Source of the DNA: Allopusillimonas soli
Lineage (GTDB): Bacteria > Pseudomonadota > Gammaproteobacteria > Burkholderiales > Burkholderiaceae_B
Assembly: GCF_004153445.1 (NCBI RefSeq)
Contig: NZ_SDQC01000007.1
Coordinates: 1 to 64,000, forward strand
Direction of reading: 5' to 3'
DNA: 64,000 bases
Position numbers and translations under genes: made by a program. Under the pieces are notes generated by a model. It was given only the letters and a program-made list of their open reading frames with translations, was not told the origin of the DNA and made no database searches. This document shows, piece after piece, positions 10,303 to 16,414 of this stretch. Every line of letters starts with the position of its first letter. Position 1 is the stretch's first letter.

Positions 10303-10378
10303 GTCCCCTTCGTCTAGAGGCCTAGGACACCACCCTTTCACGGTGGGTACAGGGGTTCGAATCCCCTAGGGGACGCCA
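10303..10378 (+). tRNA. tRNA-Glu (anticodon TTC)
   Basis: The 76-nt gene has acceptor GTCCCCT pairing with AGGGGAC. The anticodon stem CCACC/GGTGG encloses the loop CTTTCAC with anticodon TTC. The T-arm has GGTTCGAATCCCC, and CCA is encoded. A TAGAAT sequence at 10281-10286 could be an extra -10 element. Confidence 0.95.
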
Positions 10379-10405
10379 GGTTTCCTGGTCTACGGCAACC
10401 GCTGC

Positions 10406-10482
10406 GGAGCGGTAGTTCAGTTGGTTAGAATACCGGCCTGTCACGCCGGGGGTCGCGGGTTCGAGTCCCGTCCGCTCCGCCA
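10406..10482 (+). tRNA. tRNA-Asp (anticodon GTC)
   Basis: The 77-nt gene matches the standard bacterial tRNA-Asp form: acceptor GGAGCGG with CCGCTCC, anticodon loop CTGTCAC (GTC), T-arm GGGTTCGAGTCCC, encoded GCCA end. Its 3' 45 nt (10438-10482) recur exactly at 14919-14963, so this gene is the attachment site of a genomic island that rebuilt or kept an intact tRNA on the left side. Confidence 0.96.
10438..10482 (+). repeat. attL: 3' part of tRNA-Asp, 45-bp direct repeat
   Basis: This 45-bp segment runs from the anticodon loop (CTGTCACGCC...) to the encoded CCA. It is identical at all 45 positions to 14919-14963. The repeat begins exactly in the anticodon loop, a standard crossover point for tyrosine integrases that use tRNA genes. 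Confidence 0.9.
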
Positions 10483-10500
10483 AGAAATTCAATGAAATCA

Positions 10501-10532
10501 AGCGCTTACATCAATGTGAGTGCTTTTTTTTC
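10501..10532 (+). terminator. Rho-independent terminator after tRNA-Asp
   Basis: AGCGCTTACA and TGTGAGTGCT form a 10-bp stem (with G-T pairs) around the loop TCAA, followed by eight T. It ends the tRNA transcript. A diverged copy with compensating changes lies at 14980-15010. Confidence 0.85.
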
Positions 10533-10715
10533 GTCTGGGTTTTGTTCCAAAGTCGGTGTTTTTGTTCCAAAGTTTGGCTTTTTCGACTTTCTGTTTGGCT
10601 GGAAAGCCGCGCCAGGCCTAGCTTTCCGAGTTGGGCCATCTCAACGAATACCGGCTCAAGTTGCCGGTATCTATACCCCTATTCCCCACTGATTCATGTG
10701 CCCAAATGGAGGCGC

Positions 10716-10754
10716 ATTTGTGTAGCGCGTGAGCGTATTTCCGTTCCTATCTAG
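10716..10754 (+). repeat. Diverged coding-like repeat, copy 1 (ICVARERISVPI then stop)
   Basis: Read in one frame this stretch encodes ICVARERISVPI followed by TAG. Copy 2 at 14144-14179 encodes the same peptide with one I-to-V change. Of seven base differences over 36 nt, six are silent third-position changes. It therefore looks like a remnant of a real gene. The rest of 10533-10884 shows no gene that I can support; only the first 120 bp or so resembles the sequence after 14963. Confidence 0.4.
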
Positions 10755-10884
10755 GGTGCCAAAGAGCCTCCCTACGCTAAGACTTCTCCGGCGCTTGATA
10801 GATATTTGAAACGACATGCTCAATACAAACAATCCGATACTGAAATGCTATTCCCACCGCATACAATGCCTGGCACCCGACAAC

Positions 10885-10912
10885 GTGTTATGATGCACTA
10901 TATTTGTAACAC
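10885..10912 (+). promoter_or_regulatory. Inverted repeat, probable autoregulatory operator of the ParD/ParE-like pair
   Basis: GTGTTA (10885-10890) and TAACAC (10907-10912) form an inverted repeat with a 16-bp spacer that contains the -10-like TATATT. It lies just before the antitoxin ribosome-binding site. Ribbon-helix-helix antitoxins usually repress their own operon from such sites. Confidence 0.45.
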
Positions 10913-10929
10913 ATAAGAGGGCAAACGAC

Positions 10930-11223
10930 ATGAGCGAAGCCACCTTTACCTTTAGAGTCGATGAAGCCCTGAAAACCGAGTTTTCCACCGCAGCGAAAGC
11001 CCGCGACCGCAGTGCCGCGCAGCTCCTGCGCGACTTCATGCGAGATTTCGTGCGACAGCAAGAGGAAGCGGCAGCGCATGACGCCTGGTTCCGTCGCCAG
11101 GTACAAATCGGCCTGGACTCGGCCAATGCTGGCGACGTAATTCCAGCGGCGGAAGTCGAAGCCGAAGCCGAATCTTGGCGGGCTGAAATGCGCCTGAAGA
11201 TGGCCGGTGTTACTACATCGTGA
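10930..11223 (+). CDS. Ribbon-helix-helix antitoxin (RelB/ParD-like)
   Basis: The 97-residue protein opens with ATFTFRVDEALKTEFSTAAKARDRSAAQLLRDFMRDFV. The short beta-strand (TFTFRVD) and two helices fit the ribbon-helix-helix DNA-binding fold of CopG/RelB/ParD antitoxins. The charged C-terminal half should wrap the toxin. Its TGA overlaps the GTG start of the next gene by 3 of 4 bases. As the first gene of the pair it would be made in excess and repress the operon, probably at the inverted repeat 10885-10912. Confidence 0.8.
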   Translation: MSEATFTFRVDEALKTEFSTAAKARDRSAAQLLRDFMRDFVRQQEEAAAHDAWFRRQVQIGLDSANAGDVIPAAEVEAEAESWRAEMRLKMAGVTTS

Positions 11224-11618
11224 AGCTGGTCTGGACACGGCCAGCACACGCTGACAGAAGGAAAATACGGGAATACATCGCGCAGCACGCTCCGGCTGCT
11301 GCGTTGGCCTTGGATGAACTGTTTTCAGAGAAAGCTGGCCTGTTGCTTGATCATCCCGGCCTGGGGCGGACTGGCCGGGTGCCTGGCACCCGCGAGTTAG
11401 TCGCTCACCGGAATTACACTCTGATTTACGACACGGCTGGCGATGTGGTGCGTATCCTGCGTGTCCTGCACGCAGCCAGGCAGTGGCCACCGCGCTATAC
11501 GATGGACGAACTGCCGGAAGGGGCTGAAGCCTCCGTGACCTACCCGCTGCCGCCAAAAGAACGCGAATGGGTCGATGCGCCGTCAGTCGGCCGAGAATGG
11601 CCCAACGACGAGAATTAA
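11220..11618 (+). CDS. ParE/RelE-family toxin with extended C-terminus
   Basis: Starting at GTG 11220, the protein has KLVWTRPAHADRRKIREYIA, ALALDELFSEKAGLLLDHPGLGRTGRVPGTRELVAHRNYTLIYD and VVRILRVLHAARQWP, the full ParE/RelE plan. ParE-type members poison DNA gyrase and RelE-type members cleave mRNA; sequence alone does not decide. At 132 residues it is longer than the usual 95-100. The extra tail after ARQWPPRY is Pro- and Glu-rich and lacks family similarity, so it may be a read-on into formerly non-coding DNA. Confidence 0.8.
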   Translation: MKLVWTRPAHADRRKIREYIAQHAPAAALALDELFSEKAGLLLDHPGLGRTGRVPGTRELVAHRNYTLIYDTAGDVVRILRVLHAARQWPPRYTMDELPEGAEASVTYPLPPKEREWVDAPSVGREWPNDEN

Positions 11619-11810
11619 AGAGTCCGAAAAATATAGATGCTCAAGCGCAAGTGATGAAGATCGAGAGTGGAATCGCTTTACTCCCGCTTTATCAAGAGCG
11701 AGGAAGACGCTCAGGCCTCCATCGCCATGCACGCTGCCAATGGCATCACCCAGGTCCGCCTGGAAGGTGGCCTCGAAACGTTATCGAGACCTATTACAGG
11801 AGCTAAGCAA

Positions 11811-12130
11811 ATGAGCAACCAACGATTTGCGAGCATCTGGGATGCCATCGAAGACACCCCCAGGAAGAAGCGGAGAACATGAAGCTTCGGTCGGTCCTCA
11901 TGACAGCACTGAAGCAGCACATAGTTCGCGCCAAGATGGATCAGGCCGAAGCCGCCAAGCTTTTTGGCGTGACCCAGCCCCGCGTCTCTGACCTGATGCG
12001 TGGAAAAATCAATGTTTTTGGTCTTGATGCACTGGTCAATATGGCCGCTGCCGCTGGACTGCACATTGAGATGCGCGTACTTGAACCTACCGTGAGGCGA
12101 TGCCTGCACGATAGCACACGTGAAAGATAG
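11811..12130 (+). pseudogene. Frameshifted XRE antitoxin (HigA-like)
   Basis: ATG 11811 starts MSNQRFASIWDAIEDTP, the exact N-terminal pattern of a common XRE antitoxin family. The frame then runs into RKKRRT and stops at 11882. One frame over, the expected continuation EEAENMKLRS appears directly, followed by AEAAKLFGVTQPRVSDLMRGK, the HTH, and GLDALVNMAAAAGLHIEM. A single-base indel near 11862-11866 explains this. A shorter protein could still start at ATG 11879 and keep the HTH. No intact partner toxin is visible: 11667-11810 holds only fragments in mixed frames. Confidence 0.75.
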
Positions 12131-12156
12131 GTCCTCGCTCAGAACCGGGTTCAGAG

Positions 12157-12196
12157 CTTGGCACATTGTGTATTGCGCATTACACAATGTGCCAAG
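12157..12196. repeat. Perfect 16-bp inverted repeat with 8-nt loop
   Basis: CTTGGCACATTGTGTA (12157-12172) and its exact reverse complement (12181-12196) flank the loop TTGCGCAT. There is no T-run, so it is not a standard terminator. It lies between the broken antitoxin and the XRE-ImmA gene, about 110 bp before that start. An operator for the XRE protein or a relic mobile-element end are both possible. Confidence 0.7.
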
Positions 12197-12302
12197 CCCT
12201 CCCCTTCCTGGCATCGATCCATGTAAGAGCAATACCCGCACAATATTGATACACTCCTTTACATTGCAGGTACTCAGTGCCGCGACAATACAATGAAATC
12301 CA

Positions 12303-13445
12303 ATGACTATAAATCTTCAAACCCTAGGTACGAAGCTGTCAAAATACCGCAGTCAGGTTACTCAGACTGTTGAGGAGGTAGCGAAAGCCACCGGTATCGA
12401 GAGTAGCCGTGTGCGCTCAATTGAGAGCGGTGTGCAAGAACCGACTGGCGACGAGATTCTCATCTTGGCTGATCATTACCGCTGCGATTTCAAATTCTTC
12501 ATCAGCGACGAGCAATCCACGCCTTTCGAGCAAACAGAGATCCTCTACCGAGCACATGGCCGAGACTTCTCGAAGGAGGATCGCATTGCGATTCAGGAGT
12601 TCCTCTACCTATGCGACACTGAAGAGTTTCTGATGCAGGAACTCGGGAGGAGGACGCAGCCCTTCAGCTTTCAGCGAACTGGCACGTATCTCAAGGGGCA
12701 TGGAGAGGCTGCTGCTGCAGCTTTCCGCACTGCGATGGGTCACAACGACCGGCAGGTGCCACGGGACATTTACGAGGAGTTCCGTTCAGCCGGTGTGCAC
12801 GTTTTTCGGCGGAAGCTCGGAAACTCTGCGATTTCGGGTCTATTCATCATGCACCCCACAGCCGGTAAATGCGCCTTGGTGAACTACAGCGAAGACATCT
12901 ACCGGCAACGGTTCAGTGCTGCACACGAAATGGCACACGCAATCTTCGACAGCGCCTCGGGGCCACGCGTTACCTACTTCCAAACACAGGGGCTCGACAT
13001 GCTAGAGGTGCGTGCCAATCGCTTTGCCTCTTGCTACCTTATGCCGCCCGAGGTGTTGCGCCGTCTTCCTGAGCCAATCGTTTGGAGCGAGGCAGATGCA
13101 CAGCGTTGGGCAAATGAATTCCGAGTAAGTTGTGACGCCTTGGGTATTGCACTCAAGGAAGCGAAACTTGCCGACGCCAGGTCCAGTAAACGCATCCGTG
13201 GTTATCGAGTGCCCCGCGAATCCAAACTTGACCCTGAGCTTCCTGATTCCCTTAATGATGCACAGCGTAAGCGAAAAACCGCACTTCTTGAGCGTGGCCT
13301 TTCGGATCATTATGTAGGTCTTTGTTTTGATGGGTACAAGCAGGGAGTGATCAGTCTCGGTCGCTTAGCAGAGGCGCTACTCTGTAGTCGCGCGGAACTC
13401 AGCGAACTCTCAAAGCTTTATGGGCGGAGCCTGTATGTCAATTGA
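12303..13445 (+). CDS. XRE transcriptional regulator fused to ImmA/IrrE metallopeptidase
   Basis: The 380-residue protein has an N-terminal HTH_XRE domain (about residues 8-65: TVEEVAKATGIESSRVRSIE, then SGVQEPTGDEILILADHY). An ImmA/IrrE (COG2856) zinc peptidase domain has its HExxH site AHEMAHAIFD at residues 208-212 and a downstream LEVRANRFASCYLMP segment supplying the third ligand. In mobile elements such proteins cleave or antagonise repressors and antitoxins. The gene overlaps the PIN-like gene by 11 bp, so the two are translationally coupled. I infer a regulator-protease that controls the toxic nuclease. Confidence 0.88.
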   Translation: MTINLQTLGTKLSKYRSQVTQTVEEVAKATGIESSRVRSIESGVQEPTGDEILILADHYRCDFKFFISDEQSTPFEQTEILYRAHGRDFSKEDRIAIQEFLYLCDTEEFLMQELGRRTQPFSFQRTGTYLKGHGEAAAAAFRTAMGHNDRQVPRDIYEEFRSAGVHVFRRKLGNSAISGLFIMHPTAGKCALVNYSEDIYRQRFSAAHEMAHAIFDSASGPRVTYFQTQGLDMLEVRANRFASCYLMPPEVLRRLPEPIVWSEADAQRWANEFRVSCDALGIALKEAKLADARSSKRIRGYRVPRESKLDPELPDSLNDAQRKRKTALLERGLSDHYVGLCFDGYKQGVISLGRLAEALLCSRAELSELSKLYGRSLYVN

Positions 13446-14073
13446 CCCTTCCAAGTTTCACTCAGTCAATGTCACCGACACCTGTTCGGTTTGGAACATT
13501 CTTTCTTCGAACCGCCTGCGCGCAGCAACCAAGGAGGCTCACTGCTACTTCTGCATCACATCGTTCGTCCATTACGAGTGCATGATCAAACCAAGGAAAT
13601 CCCCAACTGAGGCTGACAATGAGCTGCGCAGACGTTTACAAACCGAGCAGCAACGCGGCTCTTTTCCCGTTCATTCGTGCAGTATTGAAGATCTCCAAAG
13701 CGTGAAGCTACTAGAAAGCCGTAGGCGACTGGGTATGGGCGAGATTTCTTCTATTGCGTTTGCAATGAAAAACCGTCAGGCCGTGCTTACCGATGACCAG
13801 AAAGCGCGGAAACTAGCGGATGAGGCAGGGCACAACCTAGTGCAGACGACCCCTCATTTGTTCTCATGGCTAATATTCACGCGGAAGCTGAATGACTCAG
13901 ACGTGCAGATCGTCATTGACGAGCACAAGGCGTTAGAAGGCGACTTAGCACGACATCTGGAAAAAGGCTATGAGATAGCGCTGGAATGCCAACTCAATAC
14001 TCGCCCTATCAACTCCGATACACCGTCCGACTCATCCCAGCCGACGCAGGCGCCGCTGGAGTCAGGCGGCTAA
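13435..14073 (+). CDS. PIN-like domain protein, predicted nuclease toxin
   Basis: The 212-residue product has the acidic pattern of PIN-fold nucleases: Asp at residue 15 in NVTDTCSVWNILSS, Glu in SFVHYECMIKPRK, acidic GEISSIAFAMKNRQ and a final Asp pair in AVLTDDQKARKLADEA. This set would bind Mg2+ for RNA cleavage. It starts at ATG 13435 inside the end of the XRE-ImmA gene. Overall sequence is unlike VapC, so similarity to a described subfamily (for example DUF4411-type) needs checking. The last 40 residues (after CQLNTRPIN) look disordered. Role inferred: toxin or abortive-infection effector kept in check by its partner. Confidence 0.65.
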   Translation: MSIDPSKFHSVNVTDTCSVWNILSSNRLRAATKEAHCYFCITSFVHYECMIKPRKSPTEADNELRRRLQTEQQRGSFPVHSCSIEDLQSVKLLESRRRLGMGEISSIAFAMKNRQAVLTDDQKARKLADEAGHNLVQTTPHLFSWLIFTRKLNDSDVQIVIDEHKALEGDLARHLEKGYEIALECQLNTRPINSDTPSDSSQPTQAPLESGG

Positions 14074-14143
14074 TTCCAGCGTATCCTCAAATGGCAGGTC
14101 ATCTGGCAACCACTATGTTGAAGTCTATGCTGTACAAGATCGT

Positions 14144-14179
14144 GTTTGTGTTGCACGTGAGCGTATCTCCGTCCCCATT
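14144..14179 (+). repeat. Diverged coding-like repeat, copy 2 (VCVARERISVPI)
   Basis: This stretch encodes VCVARERISVPI in a frame that stays open to a stop at about 14299, with NHYVEVYAVQD before and IESQKRSPTDN after. It pairs with copy 1 at 10716-10754. There is no convincing start for the frame, so it is probably a gene fragment. The rest of 14074-14368 shows no supported gene. Confidence 0.4.
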
Positions 14180-14305
14180 GAATCTCAAAAGCGCTCCCCA
14201 ACCGACAACAGTGAAGTGAATTATTCACACAACACTGCTGTCGAATATGATGGTAAAGTTTTAGATAGCCCAATAAAATTTTTCTTGTCGCACCTATGAA
14301 TGCCC

Positions 14306-14335
14306 AAGCCCGCCGACTGTAGAGTTCGCGGGCTT
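14306..14335. terminator. Hairpin, possible weak terminator
   Basis: AAGCCCGC and GCGGGCTT form a perfect 8-bp stem with a 14-nt loop. There is only a short T-run after it, so termination is uncertain. It separates the gene fragment from the small gene at 14369. Confidence 0.35.
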
Positions 14336-14368
14336 TGCCACGCTTAGCATATGAAAATGGAGCGCAAC

Positions 14369-14605
14369 GTGAGCAGGAGTAGACGCAAAACCCCGATCAC
14401 GGGCATTACCACGGCCCGTAGCGAAAAGTTTGATAAGAAGATTTGGCACCGAGCTTACCGGCACGCCGAGCGTCAGCGACTTCACACCAATCCCTACTCG
14501 TTCCCGCGCCATCACTTTGAATTTGGTGCACATGCCTGGAATCTGAGCAAGGATGGTAAGCAGTACTGGGGGCTAGACGTTACTGCAAGTCTGATGCGTA
14601 AGTAA
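14369..14605 (+). CDS. Small basic hypothetical protein (MSRSRRKTPITG family)
   Basis: GTG 14369 follows GGAG with a 6-nt gap, giving a 78-residue protein that starts MSRSRRKTPITGITTARSEK and ends DGKQYWGLDVTASLMRK. Short proteins opening with this S-R-S-R-[RK]-K-T-P-I-x-G pattern are common in proteobacterial mobile DNA, but I know no function. It is very rich in Arg, Lys and His, so nucleic acid binding is possible. Upstream in-frame ATGs at 14351 and 14357 are alternatives with poorer spacing. From 14606 to 14918 I see no gene. Confidence 0.6.
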   Translation: MSRSRRKTPITGITTARSEKFDKKIWHRAYRHAERQRLHTNPYSFPRHHFEFGAHAWNLSKDGKQYWGLDVTASLMRK

Positions 14606-14918
14606 GCAACAGCCCCAGTTGCGATAGATTGCCTGCAGAAAATGCGGTTCAAAGTTTCATCCGCTTCCAAGTGATCCGGTGCAAGGCGTGCATACCGCAT
14701 AGTCGAGCTCACCGGAAAGCACCTCCAGTTTCACCATCGTTGACGATAGGTTCACTAACTCTTACATTGCTGCAACGAGAGGGGTTGGGTGTCAAAGTCG
14801 CTCTGACAAATTTTGGAACGAAAACCTGTACAACCGCATGAAATCGTGCGAAGAACAATGTTTCTTTGGAACGGGATTTCTCTGGGCACCCGCATAAACA
14901 TTGGCTTCGATAGGACGG

Positions 14919-14963
14919 CTGTCACGCCGGGGGTCGCGGGTTCGAGTCCCGTCCGCTCCGCCA
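14919..14963 (+). repeat. attR: 45-bp copy of the tRNA-Asp 3' end
   Basis: This is an exact copy of 10438-10482, beginning in the anticodon loop and ending in the encoded CCA. The bases left of it do not match tRNA-Asp, so only the 3' part is present and no second functional tRNA is made. Confidence 0.9.
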
Positions 14964-14979
14964 AAAAATTCAATAATCA

Positions 14980-15010
14980 AGCACTTACATCATGTAAGTG
15001 CTTTTTTTTC
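14980..15010 (+). terminator. Second copy of the tRNA-Asp terminator
   Basis: AGCACTTACA and TGTAAGTGCT form a perfect 10-bp stem with loop TCA, followed by a T-run. Relative to 10501-10532, changes on the two arms compensate each other, so both hairpins have been kept under selection or come from two related sources. Confidence 0.85.
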
Positions 15011-15195
15011 GCCTCGATTTATATTCCAAAATTTGGGATATAAAGCCTACCGCTTGGCTGCGAAGCCACGCCGGGCCTGGCCTGGCTTTCGAGATCAACC
15101 TACCTGAAGAATAGGAATGGTTTCCAGAAAAAACGGGAAAGAAGGGGCATTCTACACTTCTTGTTTCGTGATGCGCAACAAGCTACAATCAACGC

Positions 15196-15474
15196 ATGAT
15201 CAAAAGCTTTCGGCACAAGGGCCTTCGTCGACTGTTCGAAACTGGCAACGCATCAGGCGTTCAAGCAAGCCATGCCACACGCCTTCGCCTACAACTATCC
15301 GCCCTTGATACCGCTCAGGTTATCGAAGACATGAACCTTCCAGGATTCAGGCTTCACCCCCTCAAGGGCGCAATGAAGAACCGCTGGTCGATTACTGTTA
15401 ACGGGAACTGGCGTATTACCTTTGAGTTTGAAAACGGAAACGCTTTTGTACTGGATTACGAGGACTATCACTAA
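15196..15474 (+). CDS. higB: HigB-family toxin (RelE superfamily)
   Basis: The 92-residue protein has the HigB/GraT pattern: MIKSFRHKGLRRLFETGNAS, ALDTAQVIEDMNLPGFRLHPLKG, NRWSITVNGNWRITFEFENGNAFVLDYEDYH. The conserved W-S-I-x-V-N-x-x-W-R-I-x-F core and terminal DYxDYH are diagnostic. HigB cleaves ribosome-associated mRNA. The toxin gene comes first and its TAA overlaps the ATG of higA by one base, the normal higBA layout. Confidence 0.93.
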   Translation: MIKSFRHKGLRRLFETGNASGVQASHATRLRLQLSALDTAQVIEDMNLPGFRLHPLKGAMKNRWSITVNGNWRITFEFENGNAFVLDYEDYH

Positions 15475-15767
15475 TGAGCATGCATAACCCACCCCATCCG
15501 GGTGAATTCATATCCGGCATCTACCTTGAGCCCAACAATATCAGTGGTCGTGAGCTTGCCAAGGCGCTCGGCGTAGCCGCTTCCACCTTAAGCCGAGTAC
15601 TCAGCGGCGCGTCTCGCATCACACCTGAAATGGCGTTGCGCCTATCCAAGGCGCTTGGACGCAGTCCGGAAAGCTGGCTGGCCATGCAGGACGCCCATGA
15701 CCTGTGGTTCGCTCGCCAGCATGTCGATTTGAAGCGTGTCGATGCGCTGCAATTCGCCATCGCCTAG
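15474..15767 (+). CDS. higA: HigA-family antitoxin (XRE HTH)
   Basis: The 97-residue product begins with the family signature HNPPHPGEFI and contains the HTH GRELAKALGVAASTLSRVLSG followed by ITPEMALRLSKALGRSPESWLAMQ. It neutralises HigB and represses the operon. From 15768 to 15853 there is no gene. Confidence 0.94.
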   Translation: MSMHNPPHPGEFISGIYLEPNNISGRELAKALGVAASTLSRVLSGASRITPEMALRLSKALGRSPESWLAMQDAHDLWFARQHVDLKRVDALQFAIA

Positions 15768-15853
15768 GGTCAGGTTTGCAATCTCCACTAGATAGAGACG
15801 CTGGTGTCTAAACCAGTAGTGCAGTCAGCCAACAAGTGCCATCGCGCTTGGCC

Positions 15854-15873
15854 AAACGTACGCAAAACGTACG
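15854..15873 (+). promoter_or_regulatory. Twin CGTACG operator of the yefM-yoeB pair
   Basis: Two CGTACG palindromes (15857-15862 and 15868-15873), each preceded by AAA, lie 11 bp apart, one helical turn. They sit just upstream of the yefM ribosome-binding site AGGAGAGG. YefM operators in enterics contain paired palindromes with TGTACA cores, so this is a plausible variant. Confidence 0.6.
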
Positions 15874-15903
15874 ATATAAATGCACATTTTTAGGAGAGGT
15901 ATC

Positions 15904-16149
15904 ATGTCCACAACAATGACTGCGACCGAGGCACGTGCCAACCTCTATCGACTCATCGACCAAACCGCCGAGTCTCACCAGCCGATTCGAATTGCCGGCA
16001 AGCGTTCGAGCGCGGTGCTTATCTCCGAGGCAGATTGGGATGCCATCCAGGAAACCCTATATCTGGCTTCCATACCGGGCATGCGCGACTCCATCAAGAA
16101 GGGGATGGCGGAACCCCTGGCAAGCAGCGCCAAGGAGCTTGATTGGTGA
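15904..16149 (+). CDS. yefM: YefM/Phd-family antitoxin
   Basis: ATG 15904 follows AGGAGAGG. The 81-residue protein has the Phd/YefM N-terminal DNA-binding fold (TATEARANLYRLIDQTAESHQPIRIAGKRSSAVLISEADWDAIQETLYL) and the short C-terminal toxin-binding segment. It shares its end with the toxin gene start. It should bind the twin CGTACG sites and be degraded by a protease under stress. Confidence 0.92.
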   Translation: MSTTMTATEARANLYRLIDQTAESHQPIRIAGKRSSAVLISEADWDAIQETLYLASIPGMRDSIKKGMAEPLASSAKELDW

Positions 16150-16409
16150 CTTGGCAGGCCGTCTACGCAAATGCAACGCTCAAGGATGCGAAAAAGGTTG
16201 CTGCGGCTGGCTTCAAGACCAAAGTGCAAGCACTGATTGAAATACTGGAGGCCAATCCGTTGCAGAACCTGCCGCCTTACGAAAAGCTGGTTGGTGATCT
16301 CTCTGGCGCCTACTCCCGTAGAATCAATATCCAGCAGCGATTGGTGTATGAGGTGTTCTTCCAGGAACGTATCGTTCGTGTTTTGAGGATGTGGACGCAT
16401 TACGAGTAA
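16146..16409 (+). CDS. yoeB: YoeB/Txe-family toxin, mRNA interferase
   Basis: The product of about 87 residues has the YoeB family core: FKTKVQALIEILEANPLQ, PPYEKLVGDLSGAYSRRINIQQRLVYEV and the terminal MWTHYE, where the His-Tyr pair and the Arg in YSRRIN are catalytic. It cleaves translated mRNA at the ribosome. Either TTG 16143 or GTG 16146 may be the start; both overlap the antitoxin stop. The gene ends the accessory stretch; the amidase gene begins its convergent end 5 bp later. Confidence 0.92.
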   Translation: MTWQAVYANATLKDAKKVAAAGFKTKVQALIEILEANPLQNLPPYEKLVGDLSGAYSRRINIQQRLVYEVFFQERIVRVLRMWTHYE

Positions 16410-16414
16410 CCACT

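Larger units (their letters stand above)
10483..14963. mobile_element. Small tRNA-Asp-inserted genomic island without an integrase
   Basis: The segment between the two 45-bp tRNA-Asp repeats is about 4.5 kb. Its cargo is typical of accessory DNA: a ParD/ParE-like pair, a frameshifted HTH antitoxin, an XRE-ImmA/IrrE protease with a PIN-like partner, and a small unknown gene. It is visibly more AT-rich than its neighbours. No integrase, transposase or relaxase is present, so it is a decayed remnant or is mobilised in trans. The sequence just right of the right-hand repeat resembles that just right of the intact tRNA for about another 130 bp, so a tandem or nested insertion history is likely. 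Confidence 0.75.

Noticed and set aside
10492-10754. Small frames directly after tRNA-Asp
   Set aside because: They run through the terminator hairpin and T-run and lack ribosome-binding sites. Only the short ICVARERISVPI remnant is supported by the second copy.
11567-11814. Small frames between the ParE-like toxin and the broken antitoxin
   Set aside because: Three overlapping frames with no conserved protein content; at best debris of the missing toxin gene.
14964-16414. Third copy of the 45-bp tRNA-Asp repeat closing a second island
   Set aside because: No further copy was seen after yoeB. A tandem island remains only a hypothesis based on the diverged downstream sequence.
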